From the NCBI GenBank assembly GCA_002423365.1, contig DIVU01000057.1, positions 1-20,084 of the forward strand: a DNA stretch of 20,084 nucleotides, written 5' to 3'. The position numbers were made by a program, and so were the translations under genes. The notes below the pieces were generated by a model. It made no database searches. It worked only from the letters and a program-made list of their open reading frames with translations, and had not been told where the DNA came from. This stretch comes from Desulfuromonadaceae bacterium UBA6124 (lineage in GTDB: Bacteria > Desulfobacterota > Desulfuromonadia > Desulfuromonadales > Trichloromonadaceae). Of the stretch, positions 1 to 8,748 are shown piece by piece. Each line of letters starts with the position of its first letter. The first letter of the stretch is position 1.

Positions 1-281
1 TTACGATCCTCCTCGGCCCCTTCGGTGGAAATCACCACGATCGGAATGTCGTTCAGCGCCGGGTCTTTACGTACCAGGGCGACCAGTTTGAGGCCGTCCA
101 TGACTGGCATGTTGATGTCGGTAAAAATCAGATCGAAACGTTCGCCGGTGATTTTCTTGAGACCGTCGACCCCATTCGCCGCTTCGGCAATCGCCACCCC
201 CGGCAAACGCTTGAGGGCGAAGGCCAGCAGTTGTCGCATGGTGGGCGAATCATCCACGATTAGAACACGCTTGGTTTCCAC
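1..281 (-). CDS. CheY-like response regulator (3' end cut by window edge)
   Basis: Single-domain phospho-receiver that would take phosphate from CheA and pass the signal on. The 93 visible residues contain the acidic pair D10-D11, the phospho-acceptor D55 in a TDINMP context, and the S85-T86 switch in VISTEG. The conserved lysine and the C-terminus lie beyond the window. The start is a GTG at 279-281, preceded by a GGGAGGGAAG ribosome-binding site; no suitable ATG is nearby. It follows the GAF protein by 20 nt, so it is the last visible gene of the chemosensory operon. The region around the phospho-acceptor and the ISTEG segment resemble the CheY at 8749-9117 much more than the receiver at 5641-6012. 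Whether an output domain follows the receiver cannot be seen. Confidence 0.9.
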   Translation of the reverse strand, partial: METKRVLIVDDSPTMRQLLAFALKRLPGVAIAEAANGVDGLKKITGERFDLIFTDINMPVMDGLKLVALVRKDPALNDIPIVVISTEGAEEDR

Positions 282-301
282 AGAATCTTCCCTCCCCTGC
301 C

Positions 302-1129
302 CTATTTCGTCAGCAGGTTGATAAAACCTTGGATCGTCGAAAGTTTCCTTTCCGACTCGGAATAGAGCCGGGAGGAAAATATGGCGGTTGCCGCATGACC
401 GGCGAGCAGGGTGAAAAGCTCATAATCGACATCGGCGAACCGCTGCTTCTGTTCAAGCAGGCGGTAAATCACAATCACCCCGATGACATGTTCCTTGATT
501 TTCAGAGGGATGCAGGCCATGGGCTGGGAATAATCAAGTTCATACGCCTCGATATCCTCAACAAAATGATTTTCGCCGGTCTGCCCCGCCCGGCCGATCA
601 ATCCAGCACCCAAGTCGATGGGGGGCAGGTCCGAAACCTCAACCCCTTCGTGACTGGCGAGTTCGAGCTTGCCGGTTTTCTCGTCCAGCAGCAGCACGGC
701 GAAGACTTCGGCGCCGATCAGGTTGATGACGATCTCGGAAATAATCTGCAAAACTTCCTTGAAATCGAGGGTCGAATGCAACTGATAGGAGGCGATGTAA
801 AGGTTCGCCAGCATATTGTTTTCCGATTCGACCACGACGTAGCGATTGGCGAAGTCATGGTTCTCCTCCTCAACGGCCTTGATGCGGTCAAGAATTTCCT
901 GCTTCTCCCGTTCCAGTTCGGCGACCTGCTGCCGAAGCCGTTGGAGTTCCTCCAGTTGGACCGGCGCAGGAATATCCTGTGCCGCAGGTTCCTTCAGTTT
1001 GAGAATCTGATAACGCAGACGCTCGTTTTCTTTTAAAAGGGACTGGGTAAATTCGGCGCCCTTCTTGAAGACCTGAAGAAATTCCTCGGCGCGTTTGGCC
1101 GAACTGCTTTCCTCGTTGAATTCCGACAT
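302..1129 (-). CDS. coiled-coil GAF-domain protein of the chemosensory operon
   Basis: A 275-residue soluble protein. Residues about 27-47 and 58-112 are heptad-rich, charged, predicted coiled coil (for example LEELQRLRQQVAELE). Residues about 115-260 form a GAF domain, a fold that binds small ligands or mediates dimerisation. There is no kinase, cyclase or DNA-binding domain, and no signal peptide or membrane segment. I chose the ATG at 1127-1129 because an AGGAG lies 8 nt upstream; an upstream in-frame start at 1192 would overlap the end of cheB and lacks a comparable site. It sits between cheB and a cheY. It could be a cytoplasmic sensory input or a scaffold for the array; no ligand can be inferred. 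GAF assignment is confident, role unknown. Confidence 0.85.
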   Translation of the reverse strand: MSEFNEESSSAKRAEEFLQVFKKGAEFTQSLLKENERLRYQILKLKEPAAQDIPAPVQLEELQRLRQQVAELEREKQEILDRIKAVEEENHDFANRYVVVESENNMLANLYIASYQLHSTLDFKEVLQIISEIVINLIGAEVFAVLLLDEKTGKLELASHEGVEVSDLPPIDLGAGLIGRAGQTGENHFVEDIEAYELDYSQPMACIPLKIKEHVIGVIVIYRLLEQKQRFADVDYELFTLLAGHAATAIFSSRLYSESERKLSTIQGFINLLTK

Positions 1130-1163
1130 GAAAACCGCTCCTGGGAGTATATCGTCGATTGGG

Positions 1164-2225
1164 TTAAAATCCGCAGCGGCGCAAGACTTCACCAGCCATC
1201 AGGGAAAGAGGAAGAATCTTGTCCACCTTGCCGGTCGCGATCGCTTCCTTGGGCATACCGAAGACAACGCTGCTTTCCTCGCTTTCGGCAAGCACCTGGC
1301 CACCCCGTTCCTTGATCCGTTCCACCCCGCGGGCACCGTCATTGCCCATACCGGTGAGGATGACGCCCAGCAGATTCGCGCCGAAAACATCGCTGGCGGA
1401 TTTGAACATGACATCGACCGAAGGGGTGTAGCGCTGACTCGGTGGCGGATCCTCGACCAGGGCGACGACGTTGCCGGCGCGAAGCTGAAAAGTAAGATTC
1501 TTCCCTCCCGGGGCAATGAGAACCCGTCCGGGAAGCATCAAATCCCCCGTTTGCCCCTCCTTGACTTCAAGGGCGCAAAACTTGTTCAAGCGCTCGGCGA
1601 AGGCGCGGGTAAAGACCGGCGGCATATGCTGGGAAATGGCGATGCCCAAAGGCAAAGGGGCAGTGATGGAAGAGAGCAGCGACTGAAGGGCGGGGGGACC
1701 GCCCGTCGAAGCGCCAATGACGATCTGGCCGATACCGTTGCTCCGGGGGATGAGGGAAGGCGCCGGCCCGTCCGAAGCCTCCCGAACCCGGTCTCTGGCC
1801 GATGGACGGCGCAGCACCTTGTTCATGTCGGTGCGAGCGGTTTCCATCACCTTGCTCAGCAGATCGTCACGAATGTTCACCAACTCGGGGGAGATCCGGC
1901 TGGTCGGTTTAGCCACAAAGTCGACCGCTCCCAACTCCAGGGCTTTGAAGACATTTTCGTCATCGGCCCGAGAAGAGATGACGATCACTGGCGTCGGACG
2001 GTTCTGCATGACGATGCGTAGAAAAGCAAAACCGTCGATGCGCGGCATCTCCAGGTCGAGGGTAACAAGGTCCGGCTGCAAATCGAAAAATTTCCGCAAC
2101 CCTTCTTCACCGTTGCAAGCGTAGCCGACGACGGTCACCCCCGGAATTTCCTCAAGAAGCTTGATGATTGTACGACGATTGTAGGCGGAGTCGTCGACCA
2201 CCAGAACGCGGACCGTATGACTCAT
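1164..2225 (-). CDS. cheB: CheB, chemotaxis protein-glutamate methylesterase/deamidase
   Basis: Removes methyl groups from glutamates of chemoreceptors and deamidates glutamines, resetting receptor activity; it is activated by phosphorylation by CheA. The 353-residue protein has the standard layout: an N-terminal receiver (about 1-120; D11-D12, phospho-acceptor D57 in LDLEMP, S84, K106), a linker, and a C-terminal esterase domain (about 165-350). The catalytic triad is visible as S173 in GASTGG, H200 in QHMPP and D296 in GMGNDGARG. The ATG overlaps the cheR stop as ATGA, implying translational coupling. All key residues are present, so it should be active even though no receptor gene lies in the window. 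Confidence 0.97.
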   Translation of the reverse strand: MSHTVRVLVVDDSAYNRRTIIKLLEEIPGVTVVGYACNGEEGLRKFFDLQPDLVTLDLEMPRIDGFAFLRIVMQNRPTPVIVISSRADDENVFKALELGAVDFVAKPTSRISPELVNIRDDLLSKVMETARTDMNKVLRRPSARDRVREASDGPAPSLIPRSNGIGQIVIGASTGGPPALQSLLSSITAPLPLGIAISQHMPPVFTRAFAERLNKFCALEVKEGQTGDLMLPGRVLIAPGGKNLTFQLRAGNVVALVEDPPPSQRYTPSVDVMFKSASDVFGANLLGVILTGMGNDGARGVERIKERGGQVLAESEESSVVFGMPKEAIATGKVDKILPLSLMAGEVLRRCGF

Positions 2226-3100
2226 GGCCGTTCTCCCGGGGTGAAACTCAGGGCCGGGCGCTGATAGACCATGTCATGCTGGAAATGGCGCAAGGCAAAG
2301 GATGTGGTGATGTTCATCAGCGATTCGGAGTGTCCGAGCAGCAGGAATCCTTCCGGCTTGAGGCGGGAGTGAAAACTGTCGATGACCTTCTTTTTGGCCG
2401 GGAGATCGAAATAGATGATGACGTTACGGCAGAAGATGACATCGACCTTGCCGAGCAGGGCGACCCGGGGAAAGTCAAAAAGATTCAGATGGCTGATGGA
2501 GACGAGGTTCTTGATCTGATCGTTGATCCGATATTTGCCGTCGACCTCGGTGAAATACTTTCTCAGGTAGCGGTCATCGGTGGAGCGGAAGGAGGATTGC
2601 CCGTAAATGCCCTTGCGGGCAATCTGCAGGACCCGTTGGCTGATGTCGGTGCCGACAATGTCGATCTGCCAACCATCGAAGAGCCCCAGATCGAGAATCA
2701 GCATAGCGATTGTATAGGGCTCCTCGCCGCTGGAACAGCCGGCACTCCAGATGCGGATCTTTTTGTCGCCGATCTGTTCTTTCTTCGCGCGGATCTCTGG
2801 CAGGATCTCCTTGACGAAAGTCTTCAGTTGAAAGTCTTCCCGGAAAAAATAAGTTTCGTTGGTGGTCAGGGTGTTGATGACCTCGGTGAATTCGTCATCC
2901 TTATTCTTGTGGTAACGCAGGTAATAATAATAATCCTTGAAGCTCTTGAGCTGCAAGGCCTGCAGGCGTTTGCCCAGGCGGCGTTCGAGCAGATATTTGG
3001 AATCCGGACCGAAATGCAGACCGCTGTGAGCATAGACGAGATCCTTGAGCTGCCGGAACTCTTCGTCGCTCATGGAAATTTCTGGGGAAAGAAAAAGCAT
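2222..3100 (-). CDS. cheR: CheR, chemotaxis protein methyltransferase
   Basis: S-adenosylmethionine-dependent methyltransferase that methylates receptor glutamates and works against CheB. The 292 residues show the all-helical N-terminal domain (about 10-80), the NETxFFR motif at 81-87, and the SAM-binding motif I region with AGCSSGEEPYT at about 120-130, followed by the CRNVIIYFD segment. There is no C-terminal TPR extension. The start is taken as the ATG at 3098-3100, which lies just after the HEAT gene stop at 3104-3106. An internal ATG at 3071-3073 is possible but has no purine-rich site before it. Its stop overlaps the cheB start by 4 nt. Family assignment is firm; the start is moderately sure. 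Confidence 0.96.
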   Translation of the reverse strand: MLFLSPEISMSDEEFRQLKDLVYAHSGLHFGPDSKYLLERRLGKRLQALQLKSFKDYYYYLRYHKNKDDEFTEVINTLTTNETYFFREDFQLKTFVKEILPEIRAKKEQIGDKKIRIWSAGCSSGEEPYTIAMLILDLGLFDGWQIDIVGTDISQRVLQIARKGIYGQSSFRSTDDRYLRKYFTEVDGKYRINDQIKNLVSISHLNLFDFPRVALLGKVDVIFCRNVIIYFDLPAKKKVIDSFHSRLKPEGFLLLGHSESLMNITTSFALRHFQHDMVYQRPALSFTPGERP

Positions 3101-3103
3101 GAC

Positions 3104-5110
3104 CTAGTCCACCCCGCCGAGCGTTTCCAGGGTTTTTTCCAGTTGGACCCGGACCAGATCTTCCCCTTCGACCAGCAAACGGTTCTCGACCAGTTCGCGA
3201 CAACCCGAACCCTTAAGTTGTTCCAGGGCTTGGGCGAAACGCAGCCGGACTTCCCAATGGCCATGGTTGATCAGCACCTCGGCCATGGCCGGGAGCCAGT
3301 CCTGGCGTCCGGTCGTCACCAGCAGAGCGAGGGCGGCGCCGACAACCTCCTCGTCGTCATGATAGAGAGAAGCGATCAGTTGCGGAAAGGCACCGTCGGG
3401 ATCGAAAGCAAACCAGGCTTCGAGAGCGGCAATACAGACCAACCCCACCGGATCTCCCCAAGCTTCGCGAATCAGAGTTCCGGCGCGATCCGTGCCGATG
3501 TGGCCGATGGCGCGGACAACCGTGGTCCGAACCCAAGGATCTTCGTCGTGAAGAGCCAGAGCCAGGGCGTCGACGGCACGGCGATCATGCAAGCGGCCCA
3601 GCACTTCGGCGCCGACCCGGCGAACATCGGCCTCCTCGTCGGTCAACGCCAAGATCAGGGCATCGAGCTGTTCGATGTCGGGATTGCTCCCCAAGGCGGC
3701 CACGGCCGATCGACGAACCTCGGAGGAGTCGTCCTTCAGGGCCAGAAAGACCATCGGCCGGATAATCCGGAAATTTCCTTTGCCCAAAACTGCGATGGCC
3801 GCCATGCGAGTCTCGGCGGCGGGGTCCTCCATCAGCGGAGAGAGTACGGCAAGAAGCTCTTCTGGATAGGCTTCGGCCAGAGAACCGAGAGCTTCCTGGG
3901 CGACACGCCGGGGTTCGGCATCCCCCTCCCGAAGAATCCGCGTCAAAGCCGACAAAGCCGCGACAACCTTGAGACGGCCGAGCGCATGGGCAGCGGCCAG
4001 AACCAGTTCCTGATTATCCGACTCCAGGGCGCCGAGAAGGGGTCCGATCGCCTCTTCGGCTCCCGTCTCCGCCGCCAGATAGCAAAGATAGGCCTGCATC
4101 CGCTCGGGCTGCTTCGACCAATCCCGCAATAGGGAAACGACCGCCGGCCGGCCCAGGGCCAGAATTGCCCCGGCGGCTTCCCGCCCGAGTTCCTCGTCAG
4201 CCAGCCAGGGCAGAAGTCGATCGAGACAGTGCCGGGCAGAAACGAGAGGGACAAGGCGCAAGGCGGCGCGAACCACCGGCATGCGGGGTGAATCCAGGCA
4301 CTCGGCCAGAGCCTCATCCGCAGCCTCGGGCTCATGCGCCAGGGCCTCCGCCACGGCCTGGGGATGGTTGCGATGCAGAGTACCCAGGGAAAGCACCGCC
4401 GTCTCGCGTACATTGCGCATGCGGTCATTCAGGCCTGAAGCCAACAGGGACGCGCCGACCGCCATATCGATCTGTCCAAGGCAGTCGAAGAGCGCCTTGC
4501 GCAACAAGGGATCATCCGCGTAGCGGCCGATACGCTCCAGGGGAATAGGCAGCCCGATCCGCCCCAAGGCTTCGAGGATGGTGAAGCGCATGAGCAGATC
4601 GCTCTCTTCCATCGCTTCGAGAAGGGGTGCAAGCGCCTCGGCGTGACGTAGTTTTCCGAGATTCTCCGCCGCAGCGGCGCGCACATTGCGGTCACCGTCG
4701 ACAAGGGCCGCAGTCATCACCGCCAGGCTCGCCGGTTCGCCGATCTCCCCGAGAATATCGAGGACGAACTTGCGCACATCGGAATCAGAGCAGGCGAGTT
4801 CCTCATGCAGAACCGGCAGAGCCCGGGCGCCAAGCCGCACCAGAATATCGACGCCAACGTTGCGCAGCCCGGCGTTATCCTGGGCATGGAGCAGTTCAAC
4901 GATATCCCCGGCCAGTTCTCCGGCCCGAGGCAGACCGAGAAAGGTCTCCGACGCCTCTTTGCGCACCCGCCAGTTCGTATCCCCCATGGCCCGGTAAAGA
5001 AGCGCCATGGGCAGATGCATGCCGAATCCGGCCAGTTCCCGAACCGCCTGAATCCGTTCCTCCTCATCGCCGGATTCGAGCTTTTTTCCTAGAAGTTCCG
5101 CTATGTCCAC
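3104..5110 (-). CDS. large HEAT-repeat protein of the chemosensory operon
   Basis: A 668-residue protein built almost entirely of HEAT (PBS-lyase-like) repeats. About 18 units of roughly 30-35 residues can be recognised by a recurring D..VR..A...LG pattern, for example DSDVRKFVLDILGEIG, SSEVRRSAVAALG and DPWVRTTVVRAIGHIG. Such solenoids act as binding scaffolds and have no catalytic motif here; no signal peptide or membrane segment is visible. Translation starts at a GTG (5108-5110) with AAGGA about 7 nt upstream. It lies between cheW and cheR, with 3 nt to cheR, so it is made together with the adaptation enzymes. A role as a protein-interaction platform for CheR, CheB or the array is inference. 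The exact repeat count needs profile searches. Confidence 0.9.
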   Translation of the reverse strand: MDIAELLGKKLESGDEEERIQAVRELAGFGMHLPMALLYRAMGDTNWRVRKEASETFLGLPRAGELAGDIVELLHAQDNAGLRNVGVDILVRLGARALPVLHEELACSDSDVRKFVLDILGEIGEPASLAVMTAALVDGDRNVRAAAAENLGKLRHAEALAPLLEAMEESDLLMRFTILEALGRIGLPIPLERIGRYADDPLLRKALFDCLGQIDMAVGASLLASGLNDRMRNVRETAVLSLGTLHRNHPQAVAEALAHEPEAADEALAECLDSPRMPVVRAALRLVPLVSARHCLDRLLPWLADEELGREAAGAILALGRPAVVSLLRDWSKQPERMQAYLCYLAAETGAEEAIGPLLGALESDNQELVLAAAHALGRLKVVAALSALTRILREGDAEPRRVAQEALGSLAEAYPEELLAVLSPLMEDPAAETRMAAIAVLGKGNFRIIRPMVFLALKDDSSEVRRSAVAALGSNPDIEQLDALILALTDEEADVRRVGAEVLGRLHDRRAVDALALALHDEDPWVRTTVVRAIGHIGTDRAGTLIREAWGDPVGLVCIAALEAWFAFDPDGAFPQLIASLYHDDEEVVGAALALLVTTGRQDWLPAMAEVLINHGHWEVRLRFAQALEQLKGSGCRELVENRLLVEGEDLVRVQLEKTLETLGGVD

Positions 5111-5143
5111 GCAAAAGTCCTTGCCGTCGGGTCGCCACGCCCC

Positions 5144-5644
5144 CTATTGAAGCTGTGACAGATGAAGAATTTCGTCCGTTGAAAAAAGTTTTTCCAGATC
5201 AATGACCATCACCAAATCGTCGTTACGTTGACAGACCGCGAGAAAAAACTCCGATTCGCGGCCTTTGACGAATTCCGGAGGAGACTTGACCTCCTGCCGG
5301 GCATAACGGCGCACTTCCGTCACCTCTTCGACGAGAATGCCGACAAAGCGGTCAAAAACGGCGCAGATGACGATCCGGGAGCGGCGGTCGACTTTGAGCG
5401 TCGGGAACCCGAAACGTTTGCCCAAGTCGATGACCGGCAAGACCGCGCCGCGCAGATTGATCATGCCCTCGACAAAGACCGGCGCCCTGGGGACGGTTGT
5501 CAGCTTCTGCGGGCGGATGATCTCCTTGATACGCATGATATCGATGGCATACATCTCCGACCCCAGCCTGAAACAAGCCAACTGGATCTCCTGGCGCAGG
5601 CGCCGTTCTTCGGGGTCGTGACGGGTCAGAGCGGAAAGACTCAT
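5144..5644 (-). CDS. cheW: CheW coupling protein (operon copy closest to the HEAT gene)
   Basis: Adaptor that links receptors to CheA. The 166 residues are a single CheW domain (about 18-160) with the usual landmarks: an early IMRIKEII segment, PRAPVFVEGMINLRG, VLPVIDLGKRFG, and a closing VMVIDLEKLF. A short charged N-terminal tail of about 17 residues precedes the domain. The ATG (5642-5644) overlaps the stop of the preceding receiver gene as ATGA, and a GAGG lies upstream inside that gene. It diverges clearly from the second CheW at 6035-6676, so the two probably do not arise from a recent duplication and may couple to different partners (inference). Confidence 0.95.
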   Translation of the reverse strand: MSLSALTRHDPEERRLRQEIQLACFRLGSEMYAIDIMRIKEIIRPQKLTTVPRAPVFVEGMINLRGAVLPVIDLGKRFGFPTLKVDRRSRIVICAVFDRFVGILVEEVTEVRRYARQEVKSPPEFVKGRESEFFLAVCQRNDDLVMVIDLEKLFSTDEILHLSQLQ

Positions 5645-6012
5645 TTGGCCAGGAACCTCTGGATGGTTTCGATGACCATGGCCGACTTGAAGGGCTTGGT
5701 GATATACCAGTCGGCGCCAACCTTCTCGCCGCGCACCATATCCTCGCGGCTCTTCTTGGCGGTGAGCATGATCACCGGAATATGCCGGGTGGCCGGGTCG
5801 CTCTTGAGCTGCCGGCAGACCTCGAACCCGTCGATTTCCGGGAGCATGATATCGAGCAGCACCAGATCTGGCTTGTCCTCGGCGACCGCCTCCAGCGCAG
5901 CGCGGCCATTGGGCACCCCTTTCACATCGAAGCCCTTGGAAATCAACAAGATGCTTTCCAGTTTCAAGAGGCTTTCCTCATCTTCGACGATCAGGATCTT
6001 TTTCTTATTCAC
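5641..6012 (-). CDS. CheY-like single-domain response regulator (PhoB/PilH-like receiver)
   Basis: A 123-residue lone receiver domain. Visible residues are E10-D11, phospho-acceptor D54 in LLDIMLPEIDG, T84 in MLTAK, Y103 and K106 in YITKPF. The LLDIMLPEIDGFEVCRQLK stretch is typical of PhoB-type or PilH-type receivers, not of classical CheY, and differs from the two TDINMP-type CheYs of this operon. Translation starts at GTG (6010-6012) with AAAGGAG about 8 nt upstream. It sits between the two cheW genes and overlaps the downstream one by 4 nt. It could be a phosphate sink or a second output; the sequence does not decide. Confidence 0.92.
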   Translation of the reverse strand: MNKKKILIVEDEESLLKLESILLISKGFDVKGVPNGRAALEAVAEDKPDLVLLDIMLPEIDGFEVCRQLKSDPATRHIPVIMLTAKKSREDMVRGEKVGADWYITKPFKSAMVIETIQRFLAK

Positions 6013-6034
6013 CCGGTGACTCCTTTCCCCATGG

Positions 6035-6676
6035 TCAGACCAGTTCTGGATTCAACACATTGTGTAATTGCAAAAGAATGAGCATGCGCCCCTGAAAACG
6101 GCCGATGCCGGCGATGAATTCCCGGTCGAGACCGGAAAGGATAGCGGGGGGTACCTCGATCTTGCGCTCGTTGAGGCGCACCACCTGGGCGATGCTGTCG
6201 ACCAACAGACCGATCAAGCCGTCGCCATGATGACAGACGATGATCCGGGACTGGGGTCCGACATCCACCTGGCCGAGGTTGAGACGCTGCGCCAGATCAT
6301 AAACCGGGACGACGATACCCCGCAATGAAACAATCCCCAGGATGAAACCGGGCACTCTCGGGATATCGGTGATCTCCCGGGGCTTGATGATTTCATTAAC
6401 CGTTTCGATATCCATGGCATATTCCTCCTCTTGCAGGAAGAAGGTCAGCCATTGCCGGTCCTGCTCGGAGAGGACGAGTTCATCCGTTCGCCCCTCGCCG
6501 CCGTCAAGATCCCGAACCCGATCAATGCGAAAAGGGGTGGCGAACAGGGCCTCGATGGCCGCGTCCGCATCTTTTCCGCCGCCCTCCATTCCCCCCTCGA
6601 AAATGGCGGGAAGCCGATCATTTGCTTCGGGCTTATCCGAATGCGTGGAGAATTCTCCGTCTTTTTTGTCGCTCAA
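6035..6676 (-). CDS. cheW: CheW-domain protein with about 70-residue N-terminal extension
   Basis: A CheW coupling protein of 213 residues, longer than the usual 140-170. The CheW domain occupies about 75-210 (EYAMDIETVNEIIKPREIT, PGFILGIVSLRGIVVPVYDL, MLILLQLHNVL). The first 70 residues are acidic, Gly- and Asp-rich and probably disordered (EGGMEGGGKDADAA). The start is a TTG at 6674-6676 with GGGGAGG 5 nt upstream; no ATG in a comparable place would preserve the domain better. It begins 17 nt after the cheA stop. The extension resembles nothing I recognise; it may be a linker or binding tail. CheW assignment is firm and the exact start is moderately sure. Confidence 0.93.
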   Translation of the reverse strand: MSDKKDGEFSTHSDKPEANDRLPAIFEGGMEGGGKDADAAIEALFATPFRIDRVRDLDGGEGRTDELVLSEQDRQWLTFFLQEEEYAMDIETVNEIIKPREITDIPRVPGFILGIVSLRGIVVPVYDLAQRLNLGQVDVGPQSRIIVCHHGDGLIGLLVDSIAQVVRLNERKIEVPPAILSGLDREFIAGIGRFQGRMLILLQLHNVLNPELV

Positions 6677-6693
6677 GCCACCCTCCCCATCGC

Positions 6694-8739
6694 TCAGGCA
6701 AAGAAAGCAGAATCCCCCCGCAGGGTTTCGCTCATCAAGCCGCCGACATCCAAAACCAGAATGGTTTTCTGGTTGCCCAGATCGGCGGCGCCGGCGATGC
6801 CGCGGACAAAGGCCAAGGACTCACCGAGGGACTTGATGACCACATCCTGCTGACCAAGCAGTTCATCGACGACGATCCCGATTTTCTTCTCGGCGAAACC
6901 GACCACCGCCACGAAAAAGCGAGCCCGCCGGTTACCACGGTCGCTCAATTGGAAAACATCCCCCAACCATAACAGCGGCAGGGTGCTGTCCCGCAACTCG
7001 ATTACTTCCTTGCGCTCGATGGTGCGGACCGATGAAGTCTCGACCATCATCGTCTCCATCACCGAGTTGATGGGAATGGCGTAGATTTTGTCGCAAACCC
7101 GGATGATCAGCGCCTTGATGATGGCGAGAGTGATGGGCAGGGTGATCGCGATCGAGGTGCCGACACCGACTTCGCTCTCCATCTCGATCATGCCGGAAAG
7201 CAGGGCGATATTGTTCTTAACCACATCCATGCCGACCCCGCGCCCGGAGAGGTCGCTGACCGTCTCCGCCGTGGAGAAGCCCGGCATGAAAAGCAGATCG
7301 TAGACCTGTTCCCGGGAGAGCTTGGCGGTTTCCGGGATCAGCCCCCGTTCCACGGCCTTGCGGCGGACCTTCTCGGGATCGATGCCGCGTCCGTCATCAC
7401 GCACCTCGATCACGACATGGTTCCCCTTCTGCGCGGCACTCAAGCAAATCAAACCCTTTTCGGACTTGCCCTGGGCGCGGCGATCCTCGGGGGGTTCGAT
7501 GCCGTGATCGATGGCGTTGCGGATGATATGCATGAGCGGATCGGACAGATCCTCGACGATCAGTTTATCCAGTTCGGTATCGGCTCCCTGGATTTCCAGG
7601 GCGATGCGTTTGTTGCGTTCACTAGCGACCTTGCGCACGATCCGATTCATTTTATCGAAGAGCTGGGCCACCGGGACCATGCGCACTTCCATGACCCCTT
7701 TTTGCAGTTCCTCCAGGCGCCTTTCCAGAACGCGGGTCGCTTTCTGCAGTTCGGTGCCGAGTTCGTTCCCCCCCTCACCTTTGAGTTTTTCGCAGACCCG
7801 GCCGATGGCGGCCTTGGCCAGCACCAGCTCGCCGACCACATTCATCAACAGGTCAAGTTTGTCGATGTCAACCCGCACCGTGCGGCTGATGGATCGCGCC
7901 GAGGTCTCCATCGCCGGAGCATTCTCCGCAGTCACTTCCCGACCGGAAGCCGCGGGCGGTTCGCCCTCAAGGATCATCTCCCGGGAGGGGGAAGGAGGTT
8001 CGGAAGGGGGAAGCAGATTCTCCACCGCCAAGCCGGGACCAACCAGGACACCGAGCTCGCCTTCGGGGAGGTTGGTGCCGAAGAGGAGCTGGAAGGCGAT
8101 GCGGTCGGTCAGGTCCGCGGAAAGCGGCAGGGTACTGATGACTTCACCTTCTTTTTTGAGAAGGTCGGTCAATACGGCCAAGTCTTGATCGAACGTGGCC
8201 AGGTCGAAGTCGGTTTTAATCTTAAACAGGTAGAGACGGTGCTTGAGGTTTTCACGCAACCGGTGCTCTTCGAACTCGGTGAGCACGGCGAGGATTTCAG
8301 GGTCGATCCGATCCATTTCCGGGTCGGCCTCCTCGTCGCTCCCGCCAACGAGAAACTGCTCAACCCGCTGCCGCATAGCCGAGACATCGAAGGTGAAATC
8401 GGGGTTTTCACCCTTCCCTTCCACCAGGCGCGACAAGGTTTCGAAGCCCTCCGACAGAAGTTGCACCAGGCCGTTGGTCAGGGGCACCTTGCCCAGACGC
8501 AGGTGATCGAGAAGATTTTCCAGATGATGGGCCAGAGAGGAGATATCGTCGAAACCGAACATTCCAGCCAGGCCCTTGAGGGAATGGGCGCCACGAAAAA
8601 TGCGGTTGAGCAGATCAGGATCGCAACTTCCCTCCGCCGCGCAATCATCGAGTACGATCAAATCGTTGTTGAGATTTTCAATGATTTCCTCGGCTTCACC
8701 AAGAAAATCACCGATCGCCCGGGACGATGAGGAACTCAC
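6694..8739 (-). CDS. cheA: CheA, chemotaxis sensor histidine kinase
   Basis: Autophosphorylating kinase that drives the pathway, passing phosphate to the CheY proteins and CheB. The 681 residues show P1/HPt (about 1-110; phospho-acceptor H52 in RGAHSLKGLAG), a P2-like response-regulator-docking region (about 155-235), a proline-rich linker, the P3 dimerisation helices (about 285-350, starting near TVRVDIDKLD), the P4 ATPase (N-box HIIRNAIDHGIE from 404, G1 DDGRGID at 448-454, G2 near GRGVGMDVVK), and a P5 CheW-like regulatory domain (about 530-675). No C-terminal receiver is fused. Start is GTG (8737-8739) with AGGAGG upstream; that site overlaps the cheY stop codon, suggesting coupled translation. 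Confidence 0.97.
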   Translation of the reverse strand: MSSSSSRAIGDFLGEAEEIIENLNNDLIVLDDCAAEGSCDPDLLNRIFRGAHSLKGLAGMFGFDDISSLAHHLENLLDHLRLGKVPLTNGLVQLLSEGFETLSRLVEGKGENPDFTFDVSAMRQRVEQFLVGGSDEEADPEMDRIDPEILAVLTEFEEHRLRENLKHRLYLFKIKTDFDLATFDQDLAVLTDLLKKEGEVISTLPLSADLTDRIAFQLLFGTNLPEGELGVLVGPGLAVENLLPPSEPPSPSREMILEGEPPAASGREVTAENAPAMETSARSISRTVRVDIDKLDLLMNVVGELVLAKAAIGRVCEKLKGEGGNELGTELQKATRVLERRLEELQKGVMEVRMVPVAQLFDKMNRIVRKVASERNKRIALEIQGADTELDKLIVEDLSDPLMHIIRNAIDHGIEPPEDRRAQGKSEKGLICLSAAQKGNHVVIEVRDDGRGIDPEKVRRKAVERGLIPETAKLSREQVYDLLFMPGFSTAETVSDLSGRGVGMDVVKNNIALLSGMIEMESEVGVGTSIAITLPITLAIIKALIIRVCDKIYAIPINSVMETMMVETSSVRTIERKEVIELRDSTLPLLWLGDVFQLSDRGNRRARFFVAVVGFAEKKIGIVVDELLGQQDVVIKSLGESLAFVRGIAGAADLGNQKTILVLDVGGLMSETLRGDSAFFA

Positions 8740-8748
8740 CCTGCCCTC

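Noticed and set aside
2168..4132. 654-codon open frame on the plus strand across cheR and the HEAT gene
   Set aside because: It is antisense to two clear genes; the translation has no recognisable domain and the long opening follows from GC-rich codon bias. The same holds for long plus-strand frames at 7417-8730 (opposite cheA) and 10499-11794 (opposite der).
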